Counted from the first letter of the stretch, positions 53,969-63,382 are shown. The stretch is 64,000 nucleotides of DNA from Luteibacter aegosomaticola (GCF_023078475.1 NZ_CP095741.1:2790001-2854000); one strand, 5' to 3'. Notes: generated by a model not told the origin, from the sequence alone. Program-made: numbers and translations.

Positions 53969-55105
53969 TCAATTACCGGGATGAAGGACAACTTTCGTCC
54001 ATCCGTCTTTGCGGTCATCGAAATTTCGGTAGGCCTCGGGCGCTTCATCCAGCGACAACCGGTGGGAAATGATTTCCGACGGTGTTGCCTTGCCCCGGTG
54101 GATGAGCTCCCGCAACTGGCGGTTGTAGTGCTTCACGTTCGCCTGGCCCGTACGCATGAACTGGCCCTTGAACCAGAAGCTGCCCATGTCAAAGGCAATC
54201 TTTCCCTCCTTCGCCAAGGCGTCTTCCGCACCAGGGTCTTTCGGCACGAACACACCGACCACACCCAGACCGCCCGTCGGCCGTACCGAGGCGACCAGGT
54301 CATTCATCGTGGCATTGGGCCGTTCGTGGCCGTGGTGATCGTGGCACTGGTAGCCGACGCATTCGCAGCCCCGGTCAGCCCCACCTTTCGTGAGTTCAAG
54401 AATCTGGTCGACGTGATCGCCCTTGGAGTCATCGATGGTGGTGACCCCAAAATTCCGGGCCAGCTTCAAACGATCGGGATGGCGGTCGACGACGATGACC
54501 TGGGCGGCACCCTTCAAGCATGCTGACAAGGCGGCCATGAGCCCGACGGGGCCCGCCCCGTAGATGACCACGCTCTCACCCGGCTTGAGGCCTGCAAGCT
54601 CGGTGGCATGCCAGCCCGTGGGAAAGACGTCGGACAACAGCACGTAATCGAGTTCTTTTTCCTTGGCGTCTTCCGGCAACACGAGGCAATTGAAGTCCGC
54701 ATAGGGCACGCGGAGCAGTTCGGCTTGCCCGCCGCTGTAGGGACCCATGTCAGCAAACCCATAGGCCGCCCCGGCACTGCCGGGATTCGTGGTCAGGCAA
54801 AAACCGGTGAGCCCCGCCTCACAGTTGCGACAAAAGCCGCACCCGATGTTGAACGGCAAGACGACCCGGTCGCCGAGTTTCACGCGGTCGACCGCGGGAC
54901 CAACCTCGATGACCTCACCCAGGTTCTCGTGCCCGAGAATCTTTCCCTGCTCCACACTGGTCCGTCCTTCATACATGTGCAGGTCCGACCCACAAATGTT
55001 AGTGGTGGTGATGCGCACCAGCACGTCGGTCGGTTTTTCAATCCGGGCGTCGGGCACCGTCTGGATAGCGACATCTCTGGGGCCGTTATAGACCAGGGCT
55101 TTCAT
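53969..55105 (-). CDS. Zinc alcohol dehydrogenase, glutathione-independent formaldehyde dehydrogenase type
   Basis: 378 aa MDR. Catalytic zinc site ICGSDLHMYEG and GHENLGEVIEVG; structural zinc loop IGCGFCRNCEAGLTGFC with four Cys; NAD site VIYGAGPVGLMAA and VVDRHPDRL. The insertion CVGYQCHDHHGHERPNATMN is the one found in FdhA-like enzymes. Probably oxidises formaldehyde or a similar aldehyde, releasing NADH, with the SDR downstream. Confidence 0.9.
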   Translation of the reverse strand: MKALVYNGPRDVAIQTVPDARIEKPTDVLVRITTTNICGSDLHMYEGRTSVEQGKILGHENLGEVIEVGPAVDRVKLGDRVVLPFNIGCGFCRNCEAGLTGFCLTTNPGSAGAAYGFADMGPYSGGQAELLRVPYADFNCLVLPEDAKEKELDYVLLSDVFPTGWHATELAGLKPGESVVIYGAGPVGLMAALSACLKGAAQVIVVDRHPDRLKLARNFGVTTIDDSKGDHVDQILELTKGGADRGCECVGYQCHDHHGHERPNATMNDLVASVRPTGGLGVVGVFVPKDPGAEDALAKEGKIAFDMGSFWFKGQFMRTGQANVKHYNRQLRELIHRGKATPSEIISHRLSLDEAPEAYRNFDDRKDGWTKVVLHPGN

Positions 55106-55248
55106 GGCTTCTCCGCACAGCGAGTGATTTCACAGCTTGACTGGCGGAGTAGAAGCAGCATGTGCCCAACGGGTGAAGTGACGTCCACACGGGTGAAGGA
55201 AACTTGCGCAGGAAGCGCAATCACTGGATGGTAATCCGATTGGCCCTA

Positions 55249-55401
55249 TCAGACGCTCTCATCGCGCTTCGATGCCTCGTCCATCTTCTCCTGGTCCTTT
55301 CCGATGGCATCGTCCCGGCCGTCTTGCCGTGGCTTGCCTTTCTTCGCGACGTAGCTGAGGTTACGGTCGTCGGACCGGGGCATGTGCCCTTGGTCGGCCA
55401 T
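55249..55401 (-). CDS. Charged microprotein
   Basis: 50 aa: MADQGHMPRSDDRNLSYVAK, then Lys/Asp-rich to the end, no hydrophobic core; predicted disordered. ATG 55401 lies 10 bases after the stop of the similar microprotein at 55412, which suggests an operon. Resembles small stress-associated hydrophilic proteins only in composition. Confidence 0.45.
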   Translation of the reverse strand: MADQGHMPRSDDRNLSYVAKKGKPRQDGRDDAIGKDQEKMDEASKRDESV

Positions 55402-55411
55402 CAACGGTTCT

Positions 55412-55546
55412 TCAGCCTTGGTCTTCGTCGTTGTGTTCCTGCTGCGGCGATTCCTTTTTGGCAGGCTTTTTCTCGACGCGCTTGTCGGCCGATTCATCGT
55501 ATTGATGCGGGCTGGCGTCGGCGTGCCCTTTTTGTTCATCGCTCAT
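55412..55546 (-). CDS. Charged microprotein
   Basis: 44 aa: MSDEQKGHADASPHQYDESA, then Lys/Glu/Gln-rich (VEKKPAKKESPQQEH). Highly hydrophilic and probably disordered. ATG 55546 is preceded by GGAGAACGAG. Pairs with the similar gene at 55249. Confidence 0.45.
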   Translation of the reverse strand: MSDEQKGHADASPHQYDESADKRVEKKPAKKESPQQEHNDEDQG

Positions 55547-55668
55547 CTCGTTCTCCTGATGTTGGAAAAGCCACCATGAATCCATCCATGCATGCGAAGC
55601 GTTCAGTCTTTCCCCGCCACCCGTCACCTTGCGTTGAGGGGAAGCGGGCCGGGACTGGCACGACATCT

Positions 55669-56253
55669 TCATTCAACGCGGTATGAGATGGGCTTGAACC
55701 GGAAGTTGTTTGAAAGCCCAGCAGAACAAGCCGTCAGCCCGATAACGAGGTCAATCTGGGCAAGGAGCGTGGTCGAATCGCCTGGCTTGCTCAAGGGTGG
55801 CTCGACCGAAAGCGCGCCGGTCTCTCCATTGACCTGGACGTTCATGAACACGTTGAACGCGGTGGGGATGCGGTCGGGCTCGATACCGAAGGGTTCGAGT
55901 GCCTCGGCAAGATTGCCAAAGCAGCCTCGATGCGGTTCCGTGTGCCCATAGAGCTTCGCAAACATCTCCCTTGAGCACGGCGCCAGGAGAAAGTCGTGGC
56001 GGCCTACATCATCGCTCTCAATGACCAGCATCGGAGTGCTTCGATTCGAATAGAGGGTGTCACCCGTCGTCAGGAGAAACCTGCTTGCATAGTCCAATGT
56101 GCGACCGCTCGACAGCCACTCGCTCGTATCGTCGGCATTGAAGGCGACGAGGTCACTGACTTGTTGTCCTTCAGGGTCGACGACGGTCAGGCGCTGACCC
56201 TTTTTCAAGAGAAATGCCGTGCCACTTTGCGGCGGAATAATGGTCGTCGTCAC
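55669..56253 (-). CDS. DUF1989 (urea-carboxylase-associated) protein
   Basis: 194 aa. VDPEGQQVSDLVAFNADDTS, ESDDVGRHDFLLAPCSREMF, HRGCFGNLAEAL, NVFMNVQVNGETGALSVEPP and SKPGDSTTLLA define DUF1989; Cys residues in APCS, RGCF and TACSAG are the family's likely metal or catalytic sites. Some DUF1989 proteins form carboxyguanidine deiminase (CgdAB). The GTG start at 56253 overlaps the YcgG stop (GTGA), so the pair is translationally coupled. Confidence 0.9.
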   Translation of the reverse strand: MTTTIIPPQSGTAFLLKKGQRLTVVDPEGQQVSDLVAFNADDTSEWLSSGRTLDYASRFLLTTGDTLYSNRSTPMLVIESDDVGRHDFLLAPCSREMFAKLYGHTEPHRGCFGNLAEALEPFGIEPDRIPTAFNVFMNVQVNGETGALSVEPPLSKPGDSTTLLAQIDLVIGLTACSAGLSNNFRFKPISYRVE

Positions 56254-56936
56254 GCGGTCGTCCTGTCGGTCTGCGGGTGGACAGCTGCAAACGGGCAATG
56301 CCATTCCCCAGTGATGTGCCGCCCGCTGTATTGAATGGCCTCGGAGCTTTCGCCATGGACAGCGAGCATGGGGTTCGCCGAGCCGTTGCGCGCGATGTCC
56401 TCATCGATAATGGCCCCCTTCAGCCGCTCGTAGCGGCCTGCTTGCCTCAAGTATTCAAACTGGCTGTGGAGATTAAAGACGAGTGCAGGGTGGGCAAGCC
56501 GACGCGCGGGCCGCGACGCCCCTGGGTGCAGGCCCACAACGTAAAAGGCCTTCCCGCCAATGCTCATGCTAAAGCCCGGGTCATCGGCATCGTCGGAGAC
56601 GGAGGAGTCCCACGCATGGGCGCGTGCATCAACCTCATGGATGCCCTGCAATCTTGCAAACAGCAGGTCTTCGAACACCTGCTCTGGCACCGGTTCGGAG
56701 CCCTCAAAATGCACAACGAGGCTTCTGAAGGTGTCTTCTGGTTTGTTGTCGGTTGCGAACCTTGCAATGCCTTCGGCCAATGCGTGGTCGTCAGCTGGGC
56801 ACGCCATATGACCGGCGAACAGGTGGTCTACGAGTTGGCGTCGCTGGGCCGTGCGGCCAGCAAAACAAGGAAAATGGGTGCCCTCGACGAGCTGTTCAAA
56901 CTCACTGATTATTCGCGCATGCGGTTCGGTCTTCAT
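56250..56936 (-). CDS. YqcI/YcgG-family haem N-hydroxylase-like protein
   Basis: 228 aa: GTHFPCFAGRTAQRR near the N-terminus, an HFEGSEP strand, FARLQGIHEVDARAHAWDSS, FSMSIGGKAFYVVGLHPGAS and RPARRLAHPALVFNLHSQFE. YqcI/YcgG proteins include GntA, a haem-dependent enzyme that N-hydroxylates a guanidino group. The coupled DUF1989 partner supports guanidino chemistry here. The substrate is unknown. Confidence 0.88.
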   Translation of the reverse strand: MKTEPHARIISEFEQLVEGTHFPCFAGRTAQRRQLVDHLFAGHMACPADDHALAEGIARFATDNKPEDTFRSLVVHFEGSEPVPEQVFEDLLFARLQGIHEVDARAHAWDSSVSDDADDPGFSMSIGGKAFYVVGLHPGASRPARRLAHPALVFNLHSQFEYLRQAGRYERLKGAIIDEDIARNGSANPMLAVHGESSEAIQYSGRHITGEWHCPFAAVHPQTDRTTA

Positions 56937-57187
56937 GGAGCGAGCATGGTGGCCCGTCCGTGAAACGCTGAAGCAGTTCCGTTGAAGGCCCCTGTGATGT
57001 TGGTGACGTCACCGGGCATCGTGGAGTCACCTGCATTTCATGGATGTGTGCATGCAGGCCATGGTCGCGCTGGCTTCCGTGCGCGTGACGACAGACAGAC
57101 ACGGGTGAATATCGCCTCCACAGCCCCTGCACGGCTGTCATCACACCCTTACCCCACAGTCGCCTCACCAACCAACGAGGCTGAACC

Positions 57188-57364
57188 ATGGACAAGAACC
57201 GTACTGAAGGCACCAAGCACGAAGTGAAAGGCGCTGTGAAAGAAGTGGCCGGCAAGTTCACCGGCGACAAGGCCAAGGAAGTCAGCGGCAATATCGAGAA
57301 GAATGCCGGCAAGGTTCAGAAAGAAGTCGGCAAGGCTGCCGATGACGCCCGCAAGGGCCACTGA
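57188..57364 (+). CDS. CsbD-family stress protein
   Basis: 58 aa: MDKNRTEGTKHEVKGAVKEV, then GKFTGDKAKEVSGNIEKNAG, the CsbD repeat. Small hydrophilic, partly helical protein commonly induced by stress. ACGAGG precedes the ATG by 8 bases, and a strong terminator follows 16 bp after the stop, so it is monocistronic. Confidence 0.95.
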   Translation: MDKNRTEGTKHEVKGAVKEVAGKFTGDKAKEVSGNIEKNAGKVQKEVGKAADDARKGH

Positions 57365-57379
57365 GCCGGCCCTATCAGG

Positions 57380-57412
57380 AAAAAGCCCGCAACTGCTCGT
57401 TGCGGGCTTTTT
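57380..57412 (+). terminator. Rho-independent terminator of csbD-like gene
   Basis: AAAAAGCCCGCAA and TTGCGGGCTTTTT form a perfect 13-bp inverted repeat with a 7-base loop and T-runs on both strands, so it can work in both directions. Placed 16 bp after the CsbD stop. Confidence 0.95.
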
Positions 57413-57495
57413 CTTGGGTGGACCATCGATGGGTCAACGGGACGCCAGCTTGCCTTTCCGCCGCCTGATTTCCCCAGGCAAGGGCCAGGAACGTG

Positions 57496-57765
57496 TCAGG
57501 CAGACAGCGGGGACATCGTCTTGGAAGGTCCCAATACAAGGTCGGCACCGGGACGCCCGGTCGCGGTCACGTCCAAGGTGGCGACCGTTGCCTTCGCCAA
57601 GTCAAGCGCACAGTCCATGGCCTCCGAGTAGGCAGTAAACCGTCTCGCAATGAGCCGATGGTGGACCACGGTGCCGTCGGCCCCGGAAATCACATAGGAG
57701 GCGGCATAGCCTCGTCCAGGAAAGAGCTGGACGTCGACATCAATCTGGTAGGGGCTGGGGAGCAT
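57496..57765 (-). CDS. Small orphan protein, IDV/GYxAS family
   Basis: 89 aa: YQIDVDVQLFPGRGYAASYV, a strand TVVHHRLIARRF and a helix YSEAMDCALDLAKATVATLD. Same family as 21582 and the relic at 61644. ATG 57765. It is divergent from the pseudo-receiver at 57890; the same family pairing (IDV protein near a pseudo-receiver) is seen at 20348-21857. Confidence 0.65.
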   Translation of the reverse strand: MLPSPYQIDVDVQLFPGRGYAASYVISGADGTVVHHRLIARRFTAYSEAMDCALDLAKATVATLDVTATGRPGADLVLGPSKTMSPLSA

Positions 57766-57889
57766 GGGTCAATCGCGCTGGATGGGACCCTTCCATGCTG
57801 CAAGATGAAGTGTGAGGCGCTGGTGCACGAAATCGTACGCCCGGTGCTTTCGTCCGCCGTCGCCTCCCTGCATCTGGTAAGGTCCGGCC

Positions 57890-58264
57890 ATGCCCCGTCA
57901 ACTGCTCGCCGTCGTCATTGAACCCAGTTCCGCCCTCGCACAGACCGTGGCCGAGGTGCTCGGCCAGCGCGGTTTTGAGACATTGACCGCCTCGACGCAT
58001 GCCGGGGGTGCCCGGCAGGTCGAGCAAGTCGCCCGCGTTGATTTCCTCGCTGCGGCGGTGCCCGCCCCTGGCGAGGGCCATGCCGGTGCCTATCTCGAAG
58101 AGGCCCGGAGGAAGAACGCCAGTATGAAAGTCGTGGTCATGCTCTCCGACCCCGATGAACCGGTTGACGACGCGCCTAGGGGCGCCGTGCGAATCATCAA
58201 GCCCTTCAGCCGTGATGAGCTGATGGCGGCCGTCGATCGCGCCATGGAAACGACGGGCGTTTAG
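57890..58264 (+). CDS. Pseudo-receiver protein lacking phosphoacceptor Asp
   Basis: 124 aa, about 55 percent identical to 20348: VVIEPSSALAQTVAEVLGQR, VDFLAAAVPAPGEGHAGAYL, VVMLSDPDEPVDDAP and RIIKPFSRDELM. Ala replaces the phosphoacceptor Asp and the acidic pocket is E-P. The conserved Lys and Ser remain. Start ATG 57890. A DUF3606 gene follows. Confidence 0.8.
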   Translation: MPRQLLAVVIEPSSALAQTVAEVLGQRGFETLTASTHAGGARQVEQVARVDFLAAAVPAPGEGHAGAYLEEARRKNASMKVVVMLSDPDEPVDDAPRGAVRIIKPFSRDELMAAVDRAMETTGV

Positions 58265-58367
58265 GCCGAGCGGCTTCACGTCAATCATGAGTCCATTGAG
58301 CGCTTTTCAATCAGCCGTTGACATCGCGCCGGGCAGATTCTGGTTATCGAGAAGACCGGAATGCCGC

Positions 58368-58556
58368 GTGTCCGACCATTTCAACCGTGTCACCCACATC
58401 AATCCGGATGACCCCCACGATGTCGCCCTCTGGGCGCTCGTCCTCGATGTAACGCCAGCCTCGGTTTACGCGGCAGTGGCCGAAGTCGGCACCGATGCCG
58501 AGGCCGTCCAAGCGCATCTGATGGGTAAGTCGTCGAGCGCAGGAAGTGGCGGCTAG
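58368..58556 (+). CDS. DUF3606 protein
   Basis: 62 aa from GTG 58368: THINPDDPHDVALWALVLDV, TPASVYAAVAEVG and AVQAHLMG fit DUF3606. An in-frame ATG at 58287 would add a 27-residue N-terminus not typical of the family. It follows the pseudo-receiver gene by about 100 bp, or 22 bp with the longer start. Confidence 0.75.
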   Translation: MSDHFNRVTHINPDDPHDVALWALVLDVTPASVYAAVAEVGTDAEAVQAHLMGKSSSAGSGG

Positions 58557-58573
58557 CTGGCAGCTTGCGCCAC

Positions 58574-58768
58574 TCAATAAACGATTCGTGCCTCCCCGAC
58601 CGACTGGCCCGGGGACTCGTACATGACCCAGCGGCTCCCTGGGAGGTCCGTAAAGTCCAAGCCTTCAACTCTGGACGCCAGATCGGTCAGGATGCGTGCC
58701 AGCTGGTTTCCAACGCGATCGGCATGGAACGCTTCGCTCTCTAGTTCGATGTCGAGAATCAACTTCAT
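58574..58768 (-). CDS. Small orphan protein
   Basis: 64 aa: MKLILDIELESEAFHADRVG, a helix NQLARILTDLASRVEG and a strand SRWVMYES. Alpha/beta pattern, not recognised. ATG 58768; the upstream part of the frame is composition-driven. Confidence 0.55.
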   Translation of the reverse strand: MKLILDIELESEAFHADRVGNQLARILTDLASRVEGLDFTDLPGSRWVMYESPGQSVGEARIVY

Positions 58769-59035
58769 GGTGTTCCCTGTTCGGGGTGCCCACATGTTGG
58801 CGGCAGGGAATCGGACTGTAATCTCCCGGATGCCATAAAGGTCGCCGAGCGACATTCGGCCCCCCAAAGCCGGACGCCGTCGGGGGGAGGGGGGCGAATC
58901 GGGACGAGTAGTCTGAAAGCAAGCTGCGCCCTGGGGCTCCCTAGAAGCGCCGACAACGGACGCCACGGGCCGCGCTTGGCGCGCCGTTGTCCGATGCACG
59001 CGATCGACAATCGCGGTTCGCGTCCAGAGCGCAGT

Positions 59036-61117
59036 TCATGGAAGCATCCGCACGGTCGATTCACGGTCGAAGTGCCGCCCCTTCGCGCCCTCGATAAATG
59101 CCTTGGTGTCCTTCGCGGGAATAACGCCTTCGTCCGCCTCCAGCCCGGCGGCCTCGAAGAGCGCCTCGCCCCCGGCATCGAGGGCGATGGCCTTGAGATG
59201 CCCGAACGCATCGCGCAGGAAATCGACGGCAGCAGCCTCGTGCTGCAGTGCCTTACTCCCCTCATCGCTCAGAACCACCGCCACCGCATCGAAGTTGATG
59301 GACGGCGTGCCCGCGAGTTGACCATCAGCAGGAAGATTCTGCCCATCGGAGAGCTTCACGCCCCCCACCTTCGGCGCGACGATCTTCACCGACGCACCGG
59401 CGGCCTCCGCCGCTTTGCGCAGCGCGGCTACCGTCTTCGCATCCGACCCATCGTTGATGAGGATGCCGACCACCCTGCCCTCGAGCGTGCGCTTCATCTT
59501 GCCGATGATCTGCAAGGCCGGGGAAGGCGGCATGTCGATCACCGGTGCCTTCGCCTTGGGTGCGGCAGGCAGCTTGCCCAACGCAAGGCCACCGGCCACC
59601 CGCCGGGCGAGATCCTCGTCGATATGCCGCAGATGCCCAACCACGGCTTCCCGCACATGCAGGGTTTCGACCTTGGACAGCTCAAAGGTCAACGCGAGCG
59701 CGATATGCGCGCGCTCATGACTCGTCTGGCTCACGTAGAAAAGCCGCGCCTGGCTGTAGTGGTCGGCGAACGTCTCCGAACGCACTCGGCCACGCGCCCC
59801 CGCTTCCTCAGCCGGGTAGGAATGAAAGCCCCGCTCCGCGTCTTCGCGTGGCGAATCGCCCTGCAGCGAACTCGGGCCGTAGGCCACCCGGCCCTTCGGC
59901 ACCTGATGCTGCATGTGGCCATCGCGCTGGTGGTTGGCAAACGGGCACTTGGGCGCATTGATGGGAAGCTGGTGGAAGTTCGGGCCGCCCAGCCGCGAGA
60001 GCTGGGTATCGAGGTAGGAGAACAAACGCCCCTGCAACAGCGGGTCGTTGCTGAAATCGATACCAGGCACAAGGTGCGACGGGCAGAAAGCAACCTGCTC
60101 CGTCTCGGCAAAGAAGTTGTCCGGCCAGCGATCGAGCACCATGCGACCGATGATCTTGAGCGGTACGAGCTCCTCGGGGATGAGCTTGGTCGCATCGAGG
60201 TGATCAAAGGGGAACTTCGCGGCCTGCTCTTCGGTGAACAACTGGACGCCCAGCTCCCACTCGGGGAACTGTCCGGCCTGGATGGCCTCGAACAGATCAC
60301 GGCGATGGAAATCCGGGTCGGCACCCGCGAGCTTCACCGCCTCGTCCCAGACGGTCGATTGCAGTCCCAGTTTCGGACGCCAGTGGAACTTGACGAACGT
60401 GCTCTTGCCCGCGGCGTTGACCAGGCGGAACGAGTGCACGCCGAAGCCCTCCATCATGCGCAACGAGCGAGGGATAGCCCGGTCGGACATTGCCCACATA
60501 ATCATGTGGAACGCTTCAGGTGTCAGCGAGATGAAGTCCCAGAACGTATCGTGCGCGCTCGCCGCCTGCGGGAAGCCCCGATCCGGTTCCATTTTCACGG
60601 CATGGACAAGGTCCGGGAACTTCATCGCATCCTGGATGAAAAACACCGGGATGTTGTTGCCAACCAGATCCCAGTTTCCCTCCTTGGTGTAAAGCTTCAC
60701 CGCGAAGCCACGCACATCGCGCGGCGTGTCGACGGAACCTGCGCCGCCAGCGACGGTGGAAAACCGTGTGAATACTGGCGTCTTTTCGCCGACCTCGGTC
60801 AGGATGCGAGCCGTCGTATAAGCCTTTAACGACGCTGTGAGCTCGAAAAACCCGTGGGCCGCCGAGCCTCGCGCGTGGACGATGCGCTCGGGAATACGCT
60901 CGTGGTCGAAGTGGGTGATTTTTTCCCTGAGGATGAAATCCTCCAACAGCGTCGGCCCACGCTGTCCCACACGCAGCGAGTTCTGGTCATCGCTGATCGG
61001 CGTGCCCTGGTCCGTGGTCATGGGCGGATGGGTACCACCCGCAAGCTGGTGGAGTTCGTCGCCGTTTCCGCGGGCTTCTTTTGTCGGCTTCGGCGGGACT
61101 TTCGCTTTGCTGACCAT
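59036..61117 (-). CDS. katE: Large-subunit catalase HPII
   Basis: About 693 aa clade-2 catalase. Catalytic His in [14 protein letters not shown], Asn in [20 protein letters not shown], the haem-ligand Tyr in [19 protein letters not shown], and a C-terminal flavodoxin/class I amidotransferase-like domain (about 540-693) with [15 protein letters not shown]. It decomposes hydrogen peroxide, usually in stationary phase. ATG 61117 is the start; the frame opens at 61201. Monocistronic. The long plus-strand frame over it is a shadow. Confidence 0.95.
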   Translation of the reverse strand: MVSKAKVPPKPTKEARGNGDELHQLAGGTHPPMTTDQGTPISDDQNSLRVGQRGPTLLEDFILREKITHFDHERIPERIVHARGSAAHGFFELTASLKAYTTARILTEVGEKTPVFTRFSTVAGGAGSVDTPRDVRGFAVKLYTKEGNWDLVGNNIPVFFIQDAMKFPDLVHAVKMEPDRGFPQAASAHDTFWDFISLTPEAFHMIMWAMSDRAIPRSLRMMEGFGVHSFRLVNAAGKSTFVKFHWRPKLGLQSTVWDEAVKLAGADPDFHRRDLFEAIQAGQFPEWELGVQLFTEEQAAKFPFDHLDATKLIPEELVPLKIIGRMVLDRWPDNFFAETEQVAFCPSHLVPGIDFSNDPLLQGRLFSYLDTQLSRLGGPNFHQLPINAPKCPFANHQRDGHMQHQVPKGRVAYGPSSLQGDSPREDAERGFHSYPAEEAGARGRVRSETFADHYSQARLFYVSQTSHERAHIALALTFELSKVETLHVREAVVGHLRHIDEDLARRVAGGLALGKLPAAPKAKAPVIDMPPSPALQIIGKMKRTLEGRVVGILINDGSDAKTVAALRKAAEAAGASVKIVAPKVGGVKLSDGQNLPADGQLAGTPSINFDAVAVVLSDEGSKALQHEAAAVDFLRDAFGHLKAIALDAGGEALFEAAGLEADEGVIPAKDTKAFIEGAKGRHFDRESTVRMLP

Positions 61118-61278
61118 GGCAGACCTCAGCTGTGGTTGACCCCGAATCTTCCGGAGAGGCACGTATAGACAACGTCGGCGAGCGATTGGGCCCGTTGGCA
61201 CAATTCATGCGAAGGTGCCCTTCCGGGCCCTGTTTTTCCAATTCCATGCTATGACGGTCAAACCGACCCTAAGTGAGG

Positions 61279-61491
61279 TCACTCCCGAATGACCTGCCAA
61301 CTTCCGTCCGACCCCTCTTGCCGAACCACGACGGCAACACCCTGCTCTTCGAGCGTACGGGCCCGCTTCAGTGCTCCCTCGATGGCGAGCAAACCGTCGG
61401 GATACGACTCACCATCCGCGCCGTCGACGGAGACGTGCCAATTTCTCGTGCCCCTCGAGGGATACATCACATAAATGTGGACAACACCCAT
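61279..61491 (-). CDS. DUF2188-like small protein
   Basis: 70 aa: IYVMYPSRGTRNWHVSVDGA, DGESYPDGLLAIEGALKRAR and VVVRQEGSDGSWQVIRE. Third member of the family with 18101 and 49068; this one has no adjacent REC gene. Start ATG 61491. Confidence 0.78.
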   Translation of the reverse strand: MGVVHIYVMYPSRGTRNWHVSVDGADGESYPDGLLAIEGALKRARTLEEQGVAVVVRQEGSDGSWQVIRE

Positions 61492-61643
61492 AGTGAAAAG
61501 GTCTCCTGCTGCGACAAGGCAGCGTGATGTAATGCGCCGAGAAGTGCCCATAGGTGGCTGACGAATCCCCGCACCGAATGCCCGTCAGAGGGACAGTGGG
61601 ACAGGTCCCTGACGAAACGGCTCCGGAAAACCCGCTGAGGCGT

Positions 61644-61856
61644 TCAGGACTGTTGCGGGGATGTCAGGGTGGCAATGATTTTCCTTACCGGATCAAGCGC
61701 GCATCCCATCGCCTCGGATTAAACGGCTAAGCGTTTGGCAATAACATGGCGAGGGACCGTGGTTCCATCGGCACCGGCTCTCAACGAGTAAGCTGCACGA
61801 CTTCGGCCAGACACGAGCTGGACGTTGACGTCGATCTGGTGACGGCTGGAGGTCAG
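61644..61856 (-). pseudogene. Nonsense-broken IDV/GYxAS family gene
   Basis: The minus frame reads RHQIDVNVQLVSGRSRAAYS, TTVPRHVIAKRLAV, then TAA at 61721-61719, then in the same frame SEAMGCALDPVRKIIATL to TGA at 61644. It aligns end to end with 57496 (YQIDVDVQL...RFTAYSEAMDCALDLAKATVATL), where the stop replaces a Tyr codon. No good start Met remains. Confidence 0.65.
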
Positions 61857-62247
61857 GGCTGCTTGAACGCAACAGCACCAACGCATCGTGCCTCCCGACG
61901 CGTGAGGCGGCAGTGCATGCGCCGCACCGGACGGAGGCTTGCTGGACTGAGGACGCGGGGACGTCCTCGTGGTGCTCCTGTCCGTCGAGACCGCCATGAT
62001 CAGTGCCCCCCTCCGGGCGTCCGTGCCCGGAACGGTCACGGATGTGCTGCGCCGACGTGGCGATGGAACGATGTCCGCATCCGTCCATGCGGAAGCCTGC
62101 CCGGAGGGATGATCGGGGGGCCGGTGCTGGCTTCCGCCGCGCCAGCGCTTGGCAGCGGGCACACCGGACGCACCACGGGGAAGCGAGGACACGTGGCCAT
62201 GGGCCTCTACCTCGCGCCCCGTCGGCCAACGGCACAGCGCACACCGA
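61857..62247. other. Gap without gene
   Basis: About 390 bases between two pseudogenes; no supportable frame. Confidence 0.35.
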
Positions 62248-62665
62248 TTATCGGGACTCCTCGTTGCCGGGCGAACTAGCGCCGTCGCCGACGGGGCCGC
62301 TTCGGCCTTTTTTCACATATGCCTTCCTGATACGGTCGGGCTCTTTCTCGTCAAGCTGTACAAGATGAGCAACGCCCTGTTCGTGCGCTTCAGCGCGTTG
62401 ATCAGTTCATCGAGTTTGATTTGCAGCGCTTCGGTGTCGCGATCCCGGATCGTCTGAGTAAAAACACCATCGAGGAGATTACGATGGTCGTGCCGGTGTA
62501 AATGACCAACTGCCAAGTGTCCCCAATCCCGAAAACGGGCTACTGGCGGCCCACACGATGACCACACCCGCAGCCAGGGCCAACGTGATGGGCTCTCCAG
62601 CGGCCTTGGAGGCCTCCATCACCATCCGGGGGAACCTGCTTCGCGTACGCGTGCCATGGGTGCAT
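62248..62665 (-). pseudogene. Frameshifted low-affinity iron permease
   Basis: Three minus frames in order give parts of the family found intact at 23886: EASKAAGEPITLALAAGVVI and VWAASSPF; then QTIRDRDTEALQIKLDELIN and ALKRTNRALL; then LDEKEPDRIRKAYVKKGRSG to TAA at 62248. At least two indels separate them, so no functional protein is made. Confidence 0.75.
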
Positions 62666-62773
62666 CGCAGAACGACGGCGACCACCGTCGCCACGCCGCA
62701 TGGGGAAGGAGGGCGCGGCGTTAGACTTCCCTTTGCGCACTGGGCGTAAAGGAACCAGATCAAGGAGTTCCCC

Positions 62774-63250
62774 ATGAATGATGTCCTGAACCTCTCGTCC
62801 GCCTGGTGGACATTCGTAGTTCGTGGCGCCGTGACCTACCTAGGACTTCTGACCCTAATGCGACTTGCCGGCAAACGTAGTTTCGGTGAATTATCGGCGT
62901 TCGATGTGGTCGTTATCGCACTGGCCGGGGGTACCCTGCGCACCGCTATCATCGGCGAAGACCAGGGCATGCTTGGCCCTTTCCTCGGGGTCGCCGGCAT
63001 TCTTGCGACGGACAAGGCCATCGCCTGGCTCTCCACCCGGGTCCCCTGGTTCAATCGTCTCGTAGAGGGCTTTCCATCGTTGCTCGTACGCGATGGCCGG
63101 CGCGACCCTACCGTAATGCGCCGCCAGAGCCTCACCGATGCGGCGCTGGATCGCGCGTTGCATGCGGCCGGGCTTGAGGATGAGCAGGACGTCGTCGCAG
63201 GTCGGCTGGAGCCAAACGGCAAAATCACCTTAGTGCGCCGCTCCCGCTAG
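62774..63250 (+). CDS. DUF421 (YetF/YcaP-like) membrane protein
   Basis: 158 aa. Two to three TM helices including TYLGLLTLMRLAGKRSFGEL and AFDVVVIALAGGTLRTAIIG, then a cytoplasmic DUF421 part with PSLLVRDGRRDPTVMRRQSL and RLEPNGKITLVRRS. AAGGAG lies 7 bases before ATG. Function unknown; members are often stress- or spore-associated. Confidence 0.9.
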   Translation: MNDVLNLSSAWWTFVVRGAVTYLGLLTLMRLAGKRSFGELSAFDVVVIALAGGTLRTAIIGEDQGMLGPFLGVAGILATDKAIAWLSTRVPWFNRLVEGFPSLLVRDGRRDPTVMRRQSLTDAALDRALHAAGLEDEQDVVAGRLEPNGKITLVRRSR

Positions 63251-63382
63251 CGGGCTCGTGCATGCCTATCAGCACGTTGTACATCTCGTCTTTCAATCAC
63301 GCGAGACCGAATGGACAAGCCACACGCCGTTGAGCGTATTGCCGGAGATCCGCACGCGAACGACATGACGGACGCGCTGAGC

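Noticed and set aside
58976..60829. 617-aa frame antisense to katE
   Set aside because: It mirrors the third-codon bias of the catalase gene on the other strand and has no domain; a GC-rich shadow.
62296..62317. GGCC stem followed by six T on the plus strand
   Set aside because: No plus-strand gene ends there; it is explained as part of the decayed iron-permease coding sequence.
63245..63256. Palindrome CCCGCTAGCGGG at the DUF421 stop
   Set aside because: Short, no T-run; not enough for a terminator call.
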